Positions 10,213 to 19,233 of a DNA stretch of 64,000 nucleotides are shown here, piece by piece; the stretch's first letter is position 1; every line of letters starts with the position of its first letter. The translations under genes were made by a program, and so were the position numbers. The notes under the pieces are model-generated. The model was not told the DNA's origin, made no database searches, and saw only the letters and a list, made by a program, of their open reading frames with translations. Source of the stretch: RBG-16-57-11 sp964503145 (GTDB taxonomy: Bacteria > Chloroflexota > Anaerolineae > Anaerolineales > UBA4823); contig CAZCYV010000013.1 of NCBI GenBank assembly GCA_964503145.1, positions 40,054 through 104,053 of the forward strand, read 5' to 3'.

Positions 10213-12345
10213 ATGAGCCAGGGTTTCAGCGCTCCGATCATCGAAGAAGACCAGCTCCTGGCGCGCCTGCGCCGCGACCTGGCCGATCAATTCGACATCC
10301 TCGGCGTTTGGGTGGGCGTGCCCGAAGGGCAGCTCCGGCGGATGAGCCTGCCTGGAGCCTACGCGCTGGAGGCGCTACTCGAATGGCTGCCCGAAACGCA
10401 CCGCCGTCAGCTCGCCCAAAGCCAGGAGATTGCGGTCGGTAGCGGCCTGCTCCTGCCGCCCGCCATCCAGGCGCAGTGCGGATCGAGCGGCGAGGCGCTG
10501 CACTGGGCCGCGCTGCCGCTGCTGCCAGAGGGCACCCCGGCTGGGCTGCTATTGCTGGCGCGCCTGGGCCCCTTCGAGGGCAGCGAGTTCGTCCAACTCG
10601 AAAACTACTCCTCGCTCGTCTCCCTGTGGATCGAGCGCAACCTGTATTCCCAGCTCGCCAGCGCCTATCGCTCCAGCCTGGAGGCGCTGCATACCGTCTC
10701 GCTGAACCTATCCTCTACCCTGGAGCTGAGCGAGGTGCTAAATCTGTTGGCCGAATCCACCCTGCAGCTCATCCCGGCCTCCGCAGTACACATCTATATT
10801 CATCAGCCTGAAGCGGTGATCGCCCCGGCGCTCGTCTTGGGGACGGCGATTGGCAAGGTTAGCCCCGTCCAGGGCGCAGCGATCCCGCCCGCCCCCGAGG
10901 CGTTGCTCCAGTCGGTCGTGCAGCACAAGTGGCCGCTGATCATCGACGCCGTCCAGCGCCACCCGCTGGCTGAGACGCTGGCCGCCGCTGGTTGGCAGGT
11001 CGCCTCGCTGGCGGGCTATCCCCTGGCGCGCGGCGGGCGGCTGCTCGGCGTCTACCTGGTATCTTTTCTGGAGCCTTATAGCCTGTCCCAGGATGAGCGC
11101 TACCTGATCTCGCTGCTCAACGATCAGGCGGTGGTGGCCATCGAGAACGCCCGCGTCGCCCGCAACCTGAGCCTGCGCCTGGCGGAGGTCAAGGCGCTGC
11201 AAGGGCTGGCGCAGAAGGTCAGCCTGACCCAGGACCTGGAAGCTGTGCTGCACAACACCGTGCGCGAGCTGAAACAGTTGCTCAACGCCTCCGCGGTCTC
11301 GATCATGCTGCTCGACGACCACCAGGCGTTGCAACAGACCGCTCTGGCCGGCGACCCACAGCATCTGCCAGACCCTCCCTACCTGGCTCCCGGTCAGGGC
11401 GTAGCCGGGCGGGTCATCCTCAGCGGCCAGACCCTGAACATCCCCGACCTCCACCAGGCTGAAAGCTTTCACTTGCCCAGCACGGAGGCGCGCTCGCTGC
11501 TGGTCACCCCATTGGTGGTGCAGGGCAAGCTGATCGGCGCGCTGACCATGGTCAGCGCCCGGCCCAACGCCTTCGGGCCGGACGCCGAACGCCTGTTGAC
11601 CATCGCCATCGCCCAGGCGGCCATCGCCTTCCAGAGCACCCGCCTGTACCAGGAAGAATCGCGCCGCAGCGAAGAGCTGGCGGCCTTCGCCGAGAACATC
11701 AGCCACGAACTGCGCAATCCGCTCACCCTGCTTAAGGCCTATGTGGATCTGCTCCAGGAGGGCGAGATGGGCAAACTAAATCAGAAGCAGGCCCAGGCGG
11801 TCTCGATCATCCAATCCAAGATCACCAGCATGTCGCGCATCCTCGACGACATCGCCCTGCTGCAATCCAAAGGGCGCGATTGGCTGGATCTGCAGAACGT
11901 CAACCTGCGCCAGATAGCCCAGACCTCCGTCATCCTGGCCGAGCGCCTGGCCTCCAGGCGCGGCATTGTCATCCAGCTCCAAGCGTCCACCGAGCTGCCC
12001 GTCGTCCAGGCCGACCCCGACCGGCTGGCGCAGGCGCTGGACAACCTGCTCAGCAATGCGTTGAAAATTGCCCAGCCGCAGAGTAAAATTGTGTTGGATA
12101 TCTACGCCAACCCGGATCATTTGCTGGTTTCGATTTATAATCAGAGTGATTTGACCGCCGAGCCCCAGCCCCAGGGCATCCGGGATCGGATTTACAAGAT
12201 CAGCCAGGATCAAGGTGGGTTGGGGTTGGGGCTGGCCGTGGTGCGGCGGATTATCGAAGCGCACGGCGGCAAGGTGTGGATGGAGAGCCAGGCTGGCTCC
12301 GGCGCCTCTTTCCACTTCACCTTGCCCTATCCGCAAGCGGGTTAG
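10213..12345 (+). CDS. GAF-domain sensor histidine kinase
   Basis: 710-residue cytoplasmic two-component sensor kinase. The N-terminal ~480 residues contain at least two GAF-like modules (around 160-320 and 335-480), with no predicted membrane segments. The HisKA dimerisation helix carries the H-box ENISHELRNPLTLLK with phospho-acceptor His498; the HATPase domain has the N-box DNLLSNALK and G-box GGLGLGLAVVRRIIEAHGG. The start is preceded by GGAGAG (10200-10205). It lies 27 bases after secA and just before adenosine deaminase. No response regulator gene is adjacent, so its partner and its signal are unknown. Confidence 0.9.
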   Translation: MSQGFSAPIIEEDQLLARLRRDLADQFDILGVWVGVPEGQLRRMSLPGAYALEALLEWLPETHRRQLAQSQEIAVGSGLLLPPAIQAQCGSSGEALHWAALPLLPEGTPAGLLLLARLGPFEGSEFVQLENYSSLVSLWIERNLYSQLASAYRSSLEALHTVSLNLSSTLELSEVLNLLAESTLQLIPASAVHIYIHQPEAVIAPALVLGTAIGKVSPVQGAAIPPAPEALLQSVVQHKWPLIIDAVQRHPLAETLAAAGWQVASLAGYPLARGGRLLGVYLVSFLEPYSLSQDERYLISLLNDQAVVAIENARVARNLSLRLAEVKALQGLAQKVSLTQDLEAVLHNTVRELKQLLNASAVSIMLLDDHQALQQTALAGDPQHLPDPPYLAPGQGVAGRVILSGQTLNIPDLHQAESFHLPSTEARSLLVTPLVVQGKLIGALTMVSARPNAFGPDAERLLTIAIAQAAIAFQSTRLYQEESRRSEELAAFAENISHELRNPLTLLKAYVDLLQEGEMGKLNQKQAQAVSIIQSKITSMSRILDDIALLQSKGRDWLDLQNVNLRQIAQTSVILAERLASRRGIVIQLQASTELPVVQADPDRLAQALDNLLSNALKIAQPQSKIVLDIYANPDHLLVSIYNQSDLTAEPQPQGIRDRIYKISQDQGGLGLGLAVVRRIIEAHGGKVWMESQAGSGASFHFTLPYPQAG

Positions 12346-12374
12346 ACCCAACGATCGAGCCAGGAAAGGCGCCA

Positions 12375-13421
12375 GTGAGCGAAACCCAAGTCTTCCGCTA
12401 TTCGCCAGAGTACTACCAGTCGCTGCCCAAGGTGGAGCTGCACCGCCACCTGGAAGGCTCGCTGCGGCTCAAAACGCTGCGCGATATCGGCCAGGCGCAC
12501 GGCATCCCCCTGCCCGGCACCGGCGAACTGCGTGAGCTGGTCTCCATCTCCCCCGAAGACAAGCTGACCTTCGAGAATTTCCTCTCTAAATTCCAGACCC
12601 TGCGCCTGTTCTATCGCTCTCCGGAGGTGATCGAGCGCATCACTCGCGAGGCGATCGAGGACGCTGCTGCGGACAACGTGCGCTACCTGGAGCTGCGCTT
12701 CACGCCGGTGGCGCTCAGCCGGGCGGAGCGCTTCCCTCTGGCGGATGTCATCGACTGGGTACTTTTAGCGGGCCAGGTCGCTGCGGCGCAATACCGCGTC
12801 GAGACGCGCTATATCGTCAGCGTCAACCGCCAGGAAGGGCCGGCCATCGCCGCCGAGGTAGCGCGCCTGGCCGCCGAGCGCCAGGGCCGCGGCGTCGTGG
12901 GCATCGACCTGGCCGGTAACGAGGCCCAGTTCTCCGGCCTGGATTTCGAGGGGGTGTTCCGGGAGGCGCGCCAGTCCGGGCTGCGGGTCACCATCCACGC
13001 TGGCGAGTGGGGCGGGGCGCAGAACGTGGTCAACGCCATCGCCGTGCTGGGCGCTGAGCGCATCGGCCACGGCGTGCGTGTGGTCGAAGACCCCAACGCG
13101 GTGGCGCTGGCGCGCGAGCGCGGGGTGACCTTCGAAGTGTGCATCACCAGCAACCACCAATCCGGCGTGGTCGCCAGCCTGTGCGATCACCCCCTGCCGC
13201 GCATGCTGGAGATGGGCCTGAACGTCACCATTAACACCGACGACCCGAGCATCTCGCAGATCACGCTGGGGAACGAGTACCGCGTCGCCGTCAAAGAGCT
13301 GGGGCTCAGCCCGGCGCAACTGCGCCAGCGCGTCCTGGCGGCGGCAAAGGCAAGCTTCCTGCCGGAGAGCGAAAAAGGGCGACTGATCGAGAAGATCGAC
13401 GCGGAGTTTCCTATTGGCTAA
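12375..13421 (+). CDS. add: Adenosine deaminase
   Basis: Zinc enzyme of the amidohydrolase superfamily that hydrolyses adenosine to inosine in purine salvage. 348 residues from a GTG start with AGGAAAGG six bases upstream; a longer open frame exists but would overlap the kinase gene. Metal and catalytic motifs are all visible: ELHRHLEGSLR (HxH metal ligands), TIHAGEWGG (His ligand plus catalytic Glu region), ITSNHQSGV, and NTDDPSIS (Asp ligand). The length is that of the bacterial family. A second, divergent copy lies at 30410-31417. An adenine- or aminodeoxyfutalosine-specific relative cannot be excluded by sequence alone. Confidence 0.88.
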   Translation: MSETQVFRYSPEYYQSLPKVELHRHLEGSLRLKTLRDIGQAHGIPLPGTGELRELVSISPEDKLTFENFLSKFQTLRLFYRSPEVIERITREAIEDAAADNVRYLELRFTPVALSRAERFPLADVIDWVLLAGQVAAAQYRVETRYIVSVNRQEGPAIAAEVARLAAERQGRGVVGIDLAGNEAQFSGLDFEGVFREARQSGLRVTIHAGEWGGAQNVVNAIAVLGAERIGHGVRVVEDPNAVALARERGVTFEVCITSNHQSGVVASLCDHPLPRMLEMGLNVTINTDDPSISQITLGNEYRVAVKELGLSPAQLRQRVLAAAKASFLPESEKGRLIEKIDAEFPIG

Positions 13422-13776
13422 AGCCCCGCCATACCCGGCGAATGACCATGTGGACGACACCTGGTTCAGCGGCCTGCGCGGCGCGGCGATCCCCGAGCCA
13501 CTTGATCCTGCTGACTTTCACGATCGGGGCGGCCTCCGGGCGCGCTGGGAACGCGTCGAACAAAGCATGCGCCAGTATCTGGCTACGCTGCAGGACGAGA
13601 CGCTGTTCGATAAGCCGTTAGAAGGGGAGGACAAAGACCTCGCCGTGTGGCAGGTGCTGCTGCACGTGGTCAATCACGGCACCGATCATCGCGCTCAGAT
13701 CCTGCGCCTGCTCAACGATCTGGGCGTCAAGACGACCTCTCAGGACTACATTTTCTACGTCTATAACCACCCGTAG
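13414..13776 (+). pseudogene. N-terminally truncated DinB-like protein
   Basis: The 120 residues match only the last two-thirds of a DinB/YfiT-type four-helix bundle: a first-His region (NDHVDDTWFSGLRG), a middle helix (LRARWERVEQSMRQYLATL) and the conserved VWQVLLHVVNHGTDHRAQI with the other metal-type histidines. Full-length members are about 150-170 residues and start with a YNxWAN helix that is missing here. Upstream sequence is the coding end of adenosine deaminase, which the TTG-started frame overlaps by 8 bases. It is probably a remnant created by a deletion joining it to add. A short functional form started from a nearby GTG is less likely. Confidence 0.5.
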
Positions 13777-13792
13777 CTGCTTTGTGCAGTGG

Positions 13793-14581
13793 TCATAGCC
13801 GGCTGTTCTCCGTGCGTGTCTCCCACTCCGTGACGCACTCGCGTAAGAAGGTGCGAATCTCCGGATCGGGCACGTCGCCGATGCCTTCGTAAGAGGTCCC
13901 ATCCACTTTCACCAGCAGGCCACCGCCGGGCAGATCGGTGACCGAGATCAGATGATTCTTGAACGGCGAGCCGGGCAGCCTCTCCTGGACGATCTCATCC
14001 ACCTGCGCGGCGATGCTCTTCTCCACCAGCTTCGATGCCGATGCACCTTTGTCGGTGGTGAAGACGCGCGAAAGGATATCCCCCAGCTCCAGGCTGGGCG
14101 GCTTGACCGGCGCTTCACCGGGCGGCAGGACGACGGGAGGCGGCGTCCCGCCTGCCCTGGCAATCGGCGGCGGCGGGGCGAGCGGCAGCAGCTCGGCCGG
14201 CAGGCGCGGCGAAGGCTCCGGCAGCGGGGCGCTGGCCGCCACGCCAGGCTGGGCGCTGCCCAGGGCGCGCGCCATTAGCTCCTCCGAACTCAGCCAGAGC
14301 TGCAGCTCATCTACGGCCTTGGCCAGGGTCGCCCGCTGCTCCGCGTTCAGCTCCGCCGCCGAAGCGTAAATCTTGCCATCCATTTCGACGGAGACCTTAT
14401 CCGAGCGGCGGTCGCGCCACAGCCGCGCCGCCTCGACCAGCTGCTTGCTGGGCCTTGGAGCGGCTGGCGCCGCTGGGCCTGACAGGCTGGCCAGCAAGAA
14501 CCCGGCGATTGCGCCCACCACCAGGGCGATGACGCCGATCAGGGCGATCGGAATCAGGGTGGAAATCAGCTCTTGAGACAT
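13793..14581 (-). CDS. Membrane-anchored protein of unknown function
   Basis: 262 residues from the ATG at 14581; the open frame extends further upstream but the residues ahead of MSQELIS look non-coding. One transmembrane segment near the N-terminus (residues ~5-32, LIPIALIGVIALVVGAIAG) is followed by a region with Arg/Lys-rich helices (~45-115), a Pro/Ala-rich linker (~120-165) and a compact C-terminal domain (~165-262) containing the phrases VSVTDLPGGGLLVKVDG and PDPEIRTFLRECVTEWE. I do not recognise the family. It is the last gene of a - strand run that includes mutM, and converges on the DinB remnant with a 16-base gap. Confidence 0.75.
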   Translation of the reverse strand: MSQELISTLIPIALIGVIALVVGAIAGFLLASLSGPAAPAAPRPSKQLVEAARLWRDRRSDKVSVEMDGKIYASAAELNAEQRATLAKAVDELQLWLSSEELMARALGSAQPGVAASAPLPEPSPRLPAELLPLAPPPPIARAGGTPPPVVLPPGEAPVKPPSLELGDILSRVFTTDKGASASKLVEKSIAAQVDEIVQERLPGSPFKNHLISVTDLPGGGLLVKVDGTSYEGIGDVPDPEIRTFLRECVTEWETRTENSRL

Positions 14582-14731
14582 AGAATCTTCCGCCAGGATT
14601 GAACCGGATGAATAGCTCAGCAGCCCAGATGCAGCACACTGACGAACTGCTTTCGCTCGAAAGCGCACTGCGCCCGAAATGACAATTGCACCTCCGATTA
14701 TAGCATCCCTGAATGCAAAGATTCCTGACGG

Positions 14732-15553
14732 TTATGTAAGCGGCTGGCAAACCGGGCAGAAATGCGTCCCACGCTGGCCGAGCACGATGCGCTGCACTGG
14801 CGCGCCGCACGTCGGGCAGGGCAACCCGGCGCGCCGATACACCCGGAAGTAGTTCTGGAAATCCCCGCCGCGGTACACCCAGTCGATGCTCGCCCCATGC
14901 GCACGGATGCCCTGCTCCAGCACCTGGCGGATGGCCTCCAGCAGGCGCTCGGCCTGTTCCTCGCTCACCTGATGCGCGGGCGTGAGCGGGTGCAGTCGCG
15001 CCAGGTGCAGCGCCTCATCGGTGTAGATGTTGCCCAGCCCGGCCAGGAAAGATTGATCCAAAAGCAGCACCTTCAAGCGGCGGCGGGCAGCATGCAGGCG
15101 CTGGTAGAACTCCTGAGATGTGAGCGCCGGGTCGAGCGGCTCCGGCCCCAGCCCCGCCAGCAACTCCTCCGGCCGCGCGGTCAGCCAGACGCGCCCAAAC
15201 TTGCGCGGGTCGTTGAACGCCAGGCGCAGCCCGTCGGCGAAGTTCAGCACCAGGCGGTGATGCGGCGCGAGTGCCTGCTGCTGCGACTCCACCCGCAGGT
15301 CGCCGCTCATGCGCAGATGCACCAGCAGCGCATCCTGGGTGAGATAGACGATCAGGAACTTGCCCCGGCGGCCGAAGTCGCTGATGGCCTGACCGGGCAG
15401 GCGGGCGCAGAACTGCGCCACATCCGGCAAGGCCAGGGTGCGCGCCCATAGCACCTGCGCGCTGCTGATCACCTCGCCCACCAGCGACGGATACCCCGCG
15501 CCGCCGTCGCGCAGCCCGCGACGGATGGTCTCGACCTCCGGCAGCTCAGGCAT
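14732..15553 (-). CDS. mutM: Formamidopyrimidine-DNA glycosylase (Fpg/MutM)
   Basis: Base-excision repair glycosylase/AP lyase that removes 8-oxoguanine and formamidopyrimidines. Starts with the invariant MPELPEVETIRRGL, in which Pro2 is the Schiff-base nucleophile and Glu3 is catalytic. FGRRGKFLIVYL holds the conserved lysine, NDPRKFG and the helix-two-turn-helix region SFLAGLGNIYTDE are intact. The C-terminal zinc finger is complete, with CPTCG and CPVC pairs about 20 residues apart. 273 residues is typical. It starts 3 bases after the stop of the GNAT gene, so they are probably co-transcribed. Confidence 0.96.
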   Translation of the reverse strand: MPELPEVETIRRGLRDGGAGYPSLVGEVISSAQVLWARTLALPDVAQFCARLPGQAISDFGRRGKFLIVYLTQDALLVHLRMSGDLRVESQQQALAPHHRLVLNFADGLRLAFNDPRKFGRVWLTARPEELLAGLGPEPLDPALTSQEFYQRLHAARRRLKVLLLDQSFLAGLGNIYTDEALHLARLHPLTPAHQVSEEQAERLLEAIRQVLEQGIRAHGASIDWVYRGGDFQNYFRVYRRAGLPCPTCGAPVQRIVLGQRGTHFCPVCQPLT

Positions 15554-15556
15554 AGC

Positions 15557-16114
15557 TCAACCGGCGAATTGCCCTCCCCACATGGCATCCCATTCGGAGT
15601 GCAGAATACTCATCATCAGCACGTCGATGTAGCGGCCATCTTTGTACATCCCCTGGCGCTGGCGGCCCTCCAGGGTGAAGCCGGCCTTTTCGTAGCTGCG
15701 CACGGCGCGCGGGTTGGTCTCATAGACCCGCAAAAAGATGCGGTTCAGGTTGAGCGACTCGAAGCCGTGCCGCAGCAGCAGGCGCATGGCCTCTGTGCCG
15801 TAGCCCTGGTTCCACAGCGATTTCTCGCCGATGAAGATGCCCACCTCCGCTGAGCGGATATGCCAGTGGATGTCGAACAGCGCGCAATTGCCCACCGGCG
15901 CCCAGACATCGCCTTGGCGCACTTCAATGGCCATAGGAATCTCCTCCTGCGGGCGTTTGAGCACGCTCTCGAACCAGTTTTCTTCCATCGCCTGCGAAAG
16001 CGGGATGCGCATCGCCAGGTTTTCACGCACCTCAGGGTCGTTCAGCCAGGCGACGAACAGCGGGATGTCCGATCGCTCGATTCCGCGCAAGCGAACGCGC
16101 TCACCATAGATCAT
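15557..16114 (-). CDS. GNAT N-acetyltransferase, RimJ/RimL type
   Basis: 185-residue acetyl-CoA-dependent acetyltransferase. The start MIYGERVRLR is chosen because GGAGG lies five bases before this ATG; the open frame continues 17 codons upstream, into the end of meaB. Family features are the N-terminal GERVRLRGIERSDIPLF, the strand SAEVGIFIGEKSLWNQGYGTEAMR holding the acetyl-CoA pyrophosphate loop (WNQGYGTEA), and the C-terminal LNRIFLRVYETNPRAVRSYEKAGF. The substrate (a ribosomal protein N-terminus or a small amine) cannot be told. It lies between meaB and mutM on the same strand. Confidence 0.85.
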   Translation of the reverse strand: MIYGERVRLRGIERSDIPLFVAWLNDPEVRENLAMRIPLSQAMEENWFESVLKRPQEEIPMAIEVRQGDVWAPVGNCALFDIHWHIRSAEVGIFIGEKSLWNQGYGTEAMRLLLRHGFESLNLNRIFLRVYETNPRAVRSYEKAGFTLEGRQRQGMYKDGRYIDVLMMSILHSEWDAMWGGQFAG

Positions 16115-16158
16115 ACCGGCCTCCATATTGAACAGATTTTCATGCGCCTGGTCGGCGC

Positions 16159-17181
16159 TCAGCATTCCTTCGCCAGCTCCTCGGCGGCCTGCCAGGGCGA
16201 AAGCTCGCGCCGAGCGATGCGCTCCAGCGCCTGCGCAAAGCGCTCATCCGGTGTGCGGGCGCGCCAGCGTGCTACCAGCGTCTCGCGCAGCAGCAGCTCT
16301 AGCTCGGCGCGCAATCGGGCCAGTTCGCGCTGCTCCAGCTCGCCGCTGGCTTGCAGATGCTGGCGGTGCTGCTCGATCGCCGCTGCCAGCTCGGCGATGC
16401 CCTGCCCCTCGGTCGCCACCGTGCGCAGAATAGGCGGCAGCCACAGCGGCGCCTCTCCTGTCGACGGCGGGGCGGAGGGGGTTTCGACAATCTCATGCCC
16501 CGGCTTGCGGGGGTGATTTTGAAAGACGCGCGCCGTAGGATGGCCGAGTTGTAGCATACTGCGCAGGGCGCGTTCGGTGCTTTCCACACCTGGCCGATCG
16601 GCCTTGTTGATCACCAACACATCGGCAATCTCCAGGATGCCCGCCTTGATCGCCTGGATGTCATCGCCCAGCCCCGGCGCTTCGATTACCAGCGTAGTTT
16701 GCGCCAGGCGGGCGATATCCACCTCAGCCTGCCCCGCGCCCACCGTTTCCACCAGGATCACCTCGAAACCGGCGGCGTCCAGCGCCTGCACCACGCCCGA
16801 AGTGGCCGCGGCCAGGCCGCCCAGCGAGCCGCGCGAGGCCATCGAGCGGATGAACACCCCCTGGTCGCCGGAAAGGTCGCGCATGCGCACCCGGTCGCCC
16901 AGGATCGCCCCGCCGGTGAACGGGCTGGAAGGGTCTACCGCCACCACCGCCACACGCTGCCCGCCGCCCGGCGCCCGGCGGTAGTGCAGCGCAAGCTGGT
17001 TCACCAGCGAGGATTTGCCGGTGCCTGGGGCGCCGGTCACGCCGATGCGGTAAGCGCGGCCGGTGTGCGGGTACAGCGCCGCCAGCGCCGCGCGCCCTTC
17101 GGGAGTCTCGTTCTCGATCTGCGTCAGCAGCCGCGCCAGCGCCAGGCGGTTGCCTCGCAGGACTTCAGAAGCATAATTCAT
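16159..17181 (-). CDS. meaB: MeaB/ArgK-family GTPase, methylmalonyl-CoA mutase chaperone
   Basis: G3E-family GTPase that protects and reloads B12-dependent acyl-CoA mutases. The P-loop is GAPGTGKSSLVNQL, Mg-binding VAVDPSSPF follows, the switch region is ILVETVGAGQAEVDIA, and the guanine-specificity motif is NKAD (VLVINKADRPG). 340 residues, as usual for MeaB; the C-terminal helices serve as the dimerisation arm in the family. It directly follows the B12-binding mutase subunit gene (66-base gap), which supports the assignment to mutase maintenance. Confidence 0.94.
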   Translation of the reverse strand: MNYASEVLRGNRLALARLLTQIENETPEGRAALAALYPHTGRAYRIGVTGAPGTGKSSLVNQLALHYRRAPGGGQRVAVVAVDPSSPFTGGAILGDRVRMRDLSGDQGVFIRSMASRGSLGGLAAATSGVVQALDAAGFEVILVETVGAGQAEVDIARLAQTTLVIEAPGLGDDIQAIKAGILEIADVLVINKADRPGVESTERALRSMLQLGHPTARVFQNHPRKPGHEIVETPSAPPSTGEAPLWLPPILRTVATEGQGIAELAAAIEQHRQHLQASGELEQRELARLRAELELLLRETLVARWRARTPDERFAQALERIARRELSPWQAAEELAKEC

Positions 17182-17247
17182 CGGGGATCAGGGTCAAAGG
17201 CCGGCGAAAGTCTCGGGCCTGGCGCCCGCAGCCGCAAGCCAACCGCT

Positions 17248-17646
17248 TCATCCGGCCACAGCACGTCGAATGTCAGCCACGATGGCGTCAGTCAGCGTCC
17301 CAGGGCCGTACACCCCCGCCACGCCCATCTCCAACAGCCGCGGCACATCCTCGTCGGGGATGATCCCGCCGACGAACACCTTGACATGCTCCTGACCGTT
17401 GGCGCGCAGCAGCTCCAGCACCCGCGGCACCAGCGCCAGGTGCGCCCCTGATAGAATCGAAAGCCCCACCGCGTCCACATCCTCCTGCAGGGCCGATTCG
17501 GCAATCATTTCGGGCGTCTGGCGCAGACCGGTGTAGATGACCTCCATCCCGGCATCGCGCAGCGCTCGCGCCACCACTTTCGCGCCGCGGTCGTGCCCAT
17601 CCAGGCCGGGCTTTGCCACCAGAACGCGGATTTTTCGTTCACTCAT
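17248..17646 (-). CDS. Methylmalonyl-CoA mutase small subunit, B12-binding domain
   Basis: 132-residue stand-alone cobalamin-binding domain. The family motif DxHxxG is seen as GLDGHDRG near the N-terminus, followed by LSILSGAH (SxL) and FVGGIIPDED (GG), the three signatures of the B12-binding Rossmann fold. Start ATG at 17646 is supported by AAGGAAG seven bases upstream; codons further upstream look non-coding. It needs a separate catalytic large subunit, which is not in the window. With the adjacent meaB it points to a split mutase of the propionate/methylmalonyl pathway or a related acyl-CoA mutase. Confidence 0.9.
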   Translation of the reverse strand: MSERKIRVLVAKPGLDGHDRGAKVVARALRDAGMEVIYTGLRQTPEMIAESALQEDVDAVGLSILSGAHLALVPRVLELLRANGQEHVKVFVGGIIPDEDVPRLLEMGVAGVYGPGTLTDAIVADIRRAVAG

Positions 17647-17729
17647 AGATTCTTCCTTGTCACTTCGGTTTCGATTGCGCCCTCCAGCCCCTGGCAACGC
17701 GCCAGTGCTGGCGTATGAGCCGCTTCAAA

Positions 17730-19103
17730 TCAGGGGACGGCGGTTGGATAAGGATAGGCACCTTCGCTGAACGCGCCGCTCAGGGCGCGTTCGATCAGCG
17801 GGCGGGCCAGGTTGATCGGCCGCAGGGCATTGATAAAGCCGCCCACCGGCACACAGACGTCCTTTTGGTTGACATCGCCGTCGCCATTGGTGTCCGCCAC
17901 AATGCGGCAATCCACCAGCTCGCCCTCGAACTGCCCATAGCCTAACTGGGTGGGAATGGCCACCAGCCGCCCATACTGATCCAGAGCCACCCCGCCGCTG
18001 GTGCCGCCCGAAATTGCCCCAGAGGTCTTGATGAAGGCCGGCTCGGTCAGCGATCTCGACAGGGTGAAGCCGCCCACATCGCCGCGAGTCAGCGTGATCG
18101 TCTTGCCGCCGATCCCTGGATAGCCCAGGATCACCAGCGGGTCGCCCAGGTTCAGCTTGCTGGAGTCGCCCAACGGCAAGGCAGGCAGGTTCAGCTCCTT
18201 AGGGTCCACTGGGCGGTATTTCAGGTCGGTGGTAATGCGGATCACCGCCAGGTCCAGGTCCTCTTCCACGATAACCGGCTCGGCGTAATACATATCCACC
18301 GGCGGCAGCGCCGGGTCTTCGGTCAGGCTGATCAGATATAGATCAGGGCGGTAGCCCTGGCCGGGCGTGACAATGTGGGCGTTGGTCAGAATCAGCCCAT
18401 CCGACGAGACGATCCCGCCAGAACCCGCCCAGGCGTCCTTTAGATAGCTGGAATATTTGTTGCGGGCGGTGATCTTCACCACGGACGAATACGGCACAGC
18501 CACATAAGTGGGCGTGGGAGTGAACGGCGTGGGCGTGGGCAGCGGCTCGGTGGGCGTAGGCAGCGGCTCGGTGGGGATGACCGCGGTGGGAGCGGGCGCC
18601 TGAGCGACCGGACGTTCGAAAACCAGGCGGAAGCCGGTGACCGCTTCCAGCTCCCCGGAGATCACGCGCACATCCCCCACGAAATCATCGCTCTGCCGCG
18701 GGATCAGGGTGATGGCAAACTCACGTTGATCGCCTGGAGCCATCAGGAAGCCGATCTGGTAGCCCCGCTCGCCTGCGTAATCGGTGTAGGTCAACGTACC
18801 AGGGACGATCGCCGCTACGTCCGCCGCTTCCAGCAACACCTGAGGCAGGCGAATTTCGTCCACGGAGAGATACGCCTGGGAATCGTTGCGCACGGTGACA
18901 ATCAGGAGCGTCTCCTGGCCGACCTCGGCGGCCGCTGGCGCCTGGACATAGGCGCGCAGCGCGCCCTCTTCTTTGGCTAGCGGCCAGCCCACCCCGCGGA
19001 TGAACAGATACCCCGCCGCGCCTACCAAAATCAGCGTCACCGCCCCCATTGCAATCAGCAATAGCGTCGTCATCCGGCTGTTGTTCGTTTTCATCTTGAG
19101 CAT
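17730..19103 (-). CDS. Membrane-anchored trypsin-like serine protease
   Basis: 457 residues. An N-terminal transmembrane anchor (residues ~12-32) is followed by an Ig-like extracellular region (~40-155), a Thr/Pro-rich linker (PTPTEPLPTPTPF) and a chymotrypsin-fold protease domain. The triad is visible: His in LTNAHIVTPG, Asp in EEDLDLAVIRI, Ser in GGTSGGVALD. No PDZ domain follows, unlike HtrA/DegP. Near the C-terminus DTNGDGDVNQKD resembles a calcium-binding loop or a half dockerin repeat. Probably acts outside the membrane. It heads a - strand run leading to the mutase subunit gene. Confidence 0.88.
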   Translation of the reverse strand: MLKMKTNNSRMTTLLLIAMGAVTLILVGAAGYLFIRGVGWPLAKEEGALRAYVQAPAAAEVGQETLLIVTVRNDSQAYLSVDEIRLPQVLLEAADVAAIVPGTLTYTDYAGERGYQIGFLMAPGDQREFAITLIPRQSDDFVGDVRVISGELEAVTGFRLVFERPVAQAPAPTAVIPTEPLPTPTEPLPTPTPFTPTPTYVAVPYSSVVKITARNKYSSYLKDAWAGSGGIVSSDGLILTNAHIVTPGQGYRPDLYLISLTEDPALPPVDMYYAEPVIVEEDLDLAVIRITTDLKYRPVDPKELNLPALPLGDSSKLNLGDPLVILGYPGIGGKTITLTRGDVGGFTLSRSLTEPAFIKTSGAISGGTSGGVALDQYGRLVAIPTQLGYGQFEGELVDCRIVADTNGDGDVNQKDVCVPVGGFINALRPINLARPLIERALSGAFSEGAYPYPTAVP

Positions 19104-19233
19104 TTTAACCCGTTATGCGATGAGATGCAAGAAAGTGACCACAGTGGGCGAGCTTTCCCAGGGAAAAAATCCGGCATCTTGAGCGTGCAGCGTTCTGTGC
19201 TGCGCAATCGAAGGGTGCATTCTTCGACTGTGC

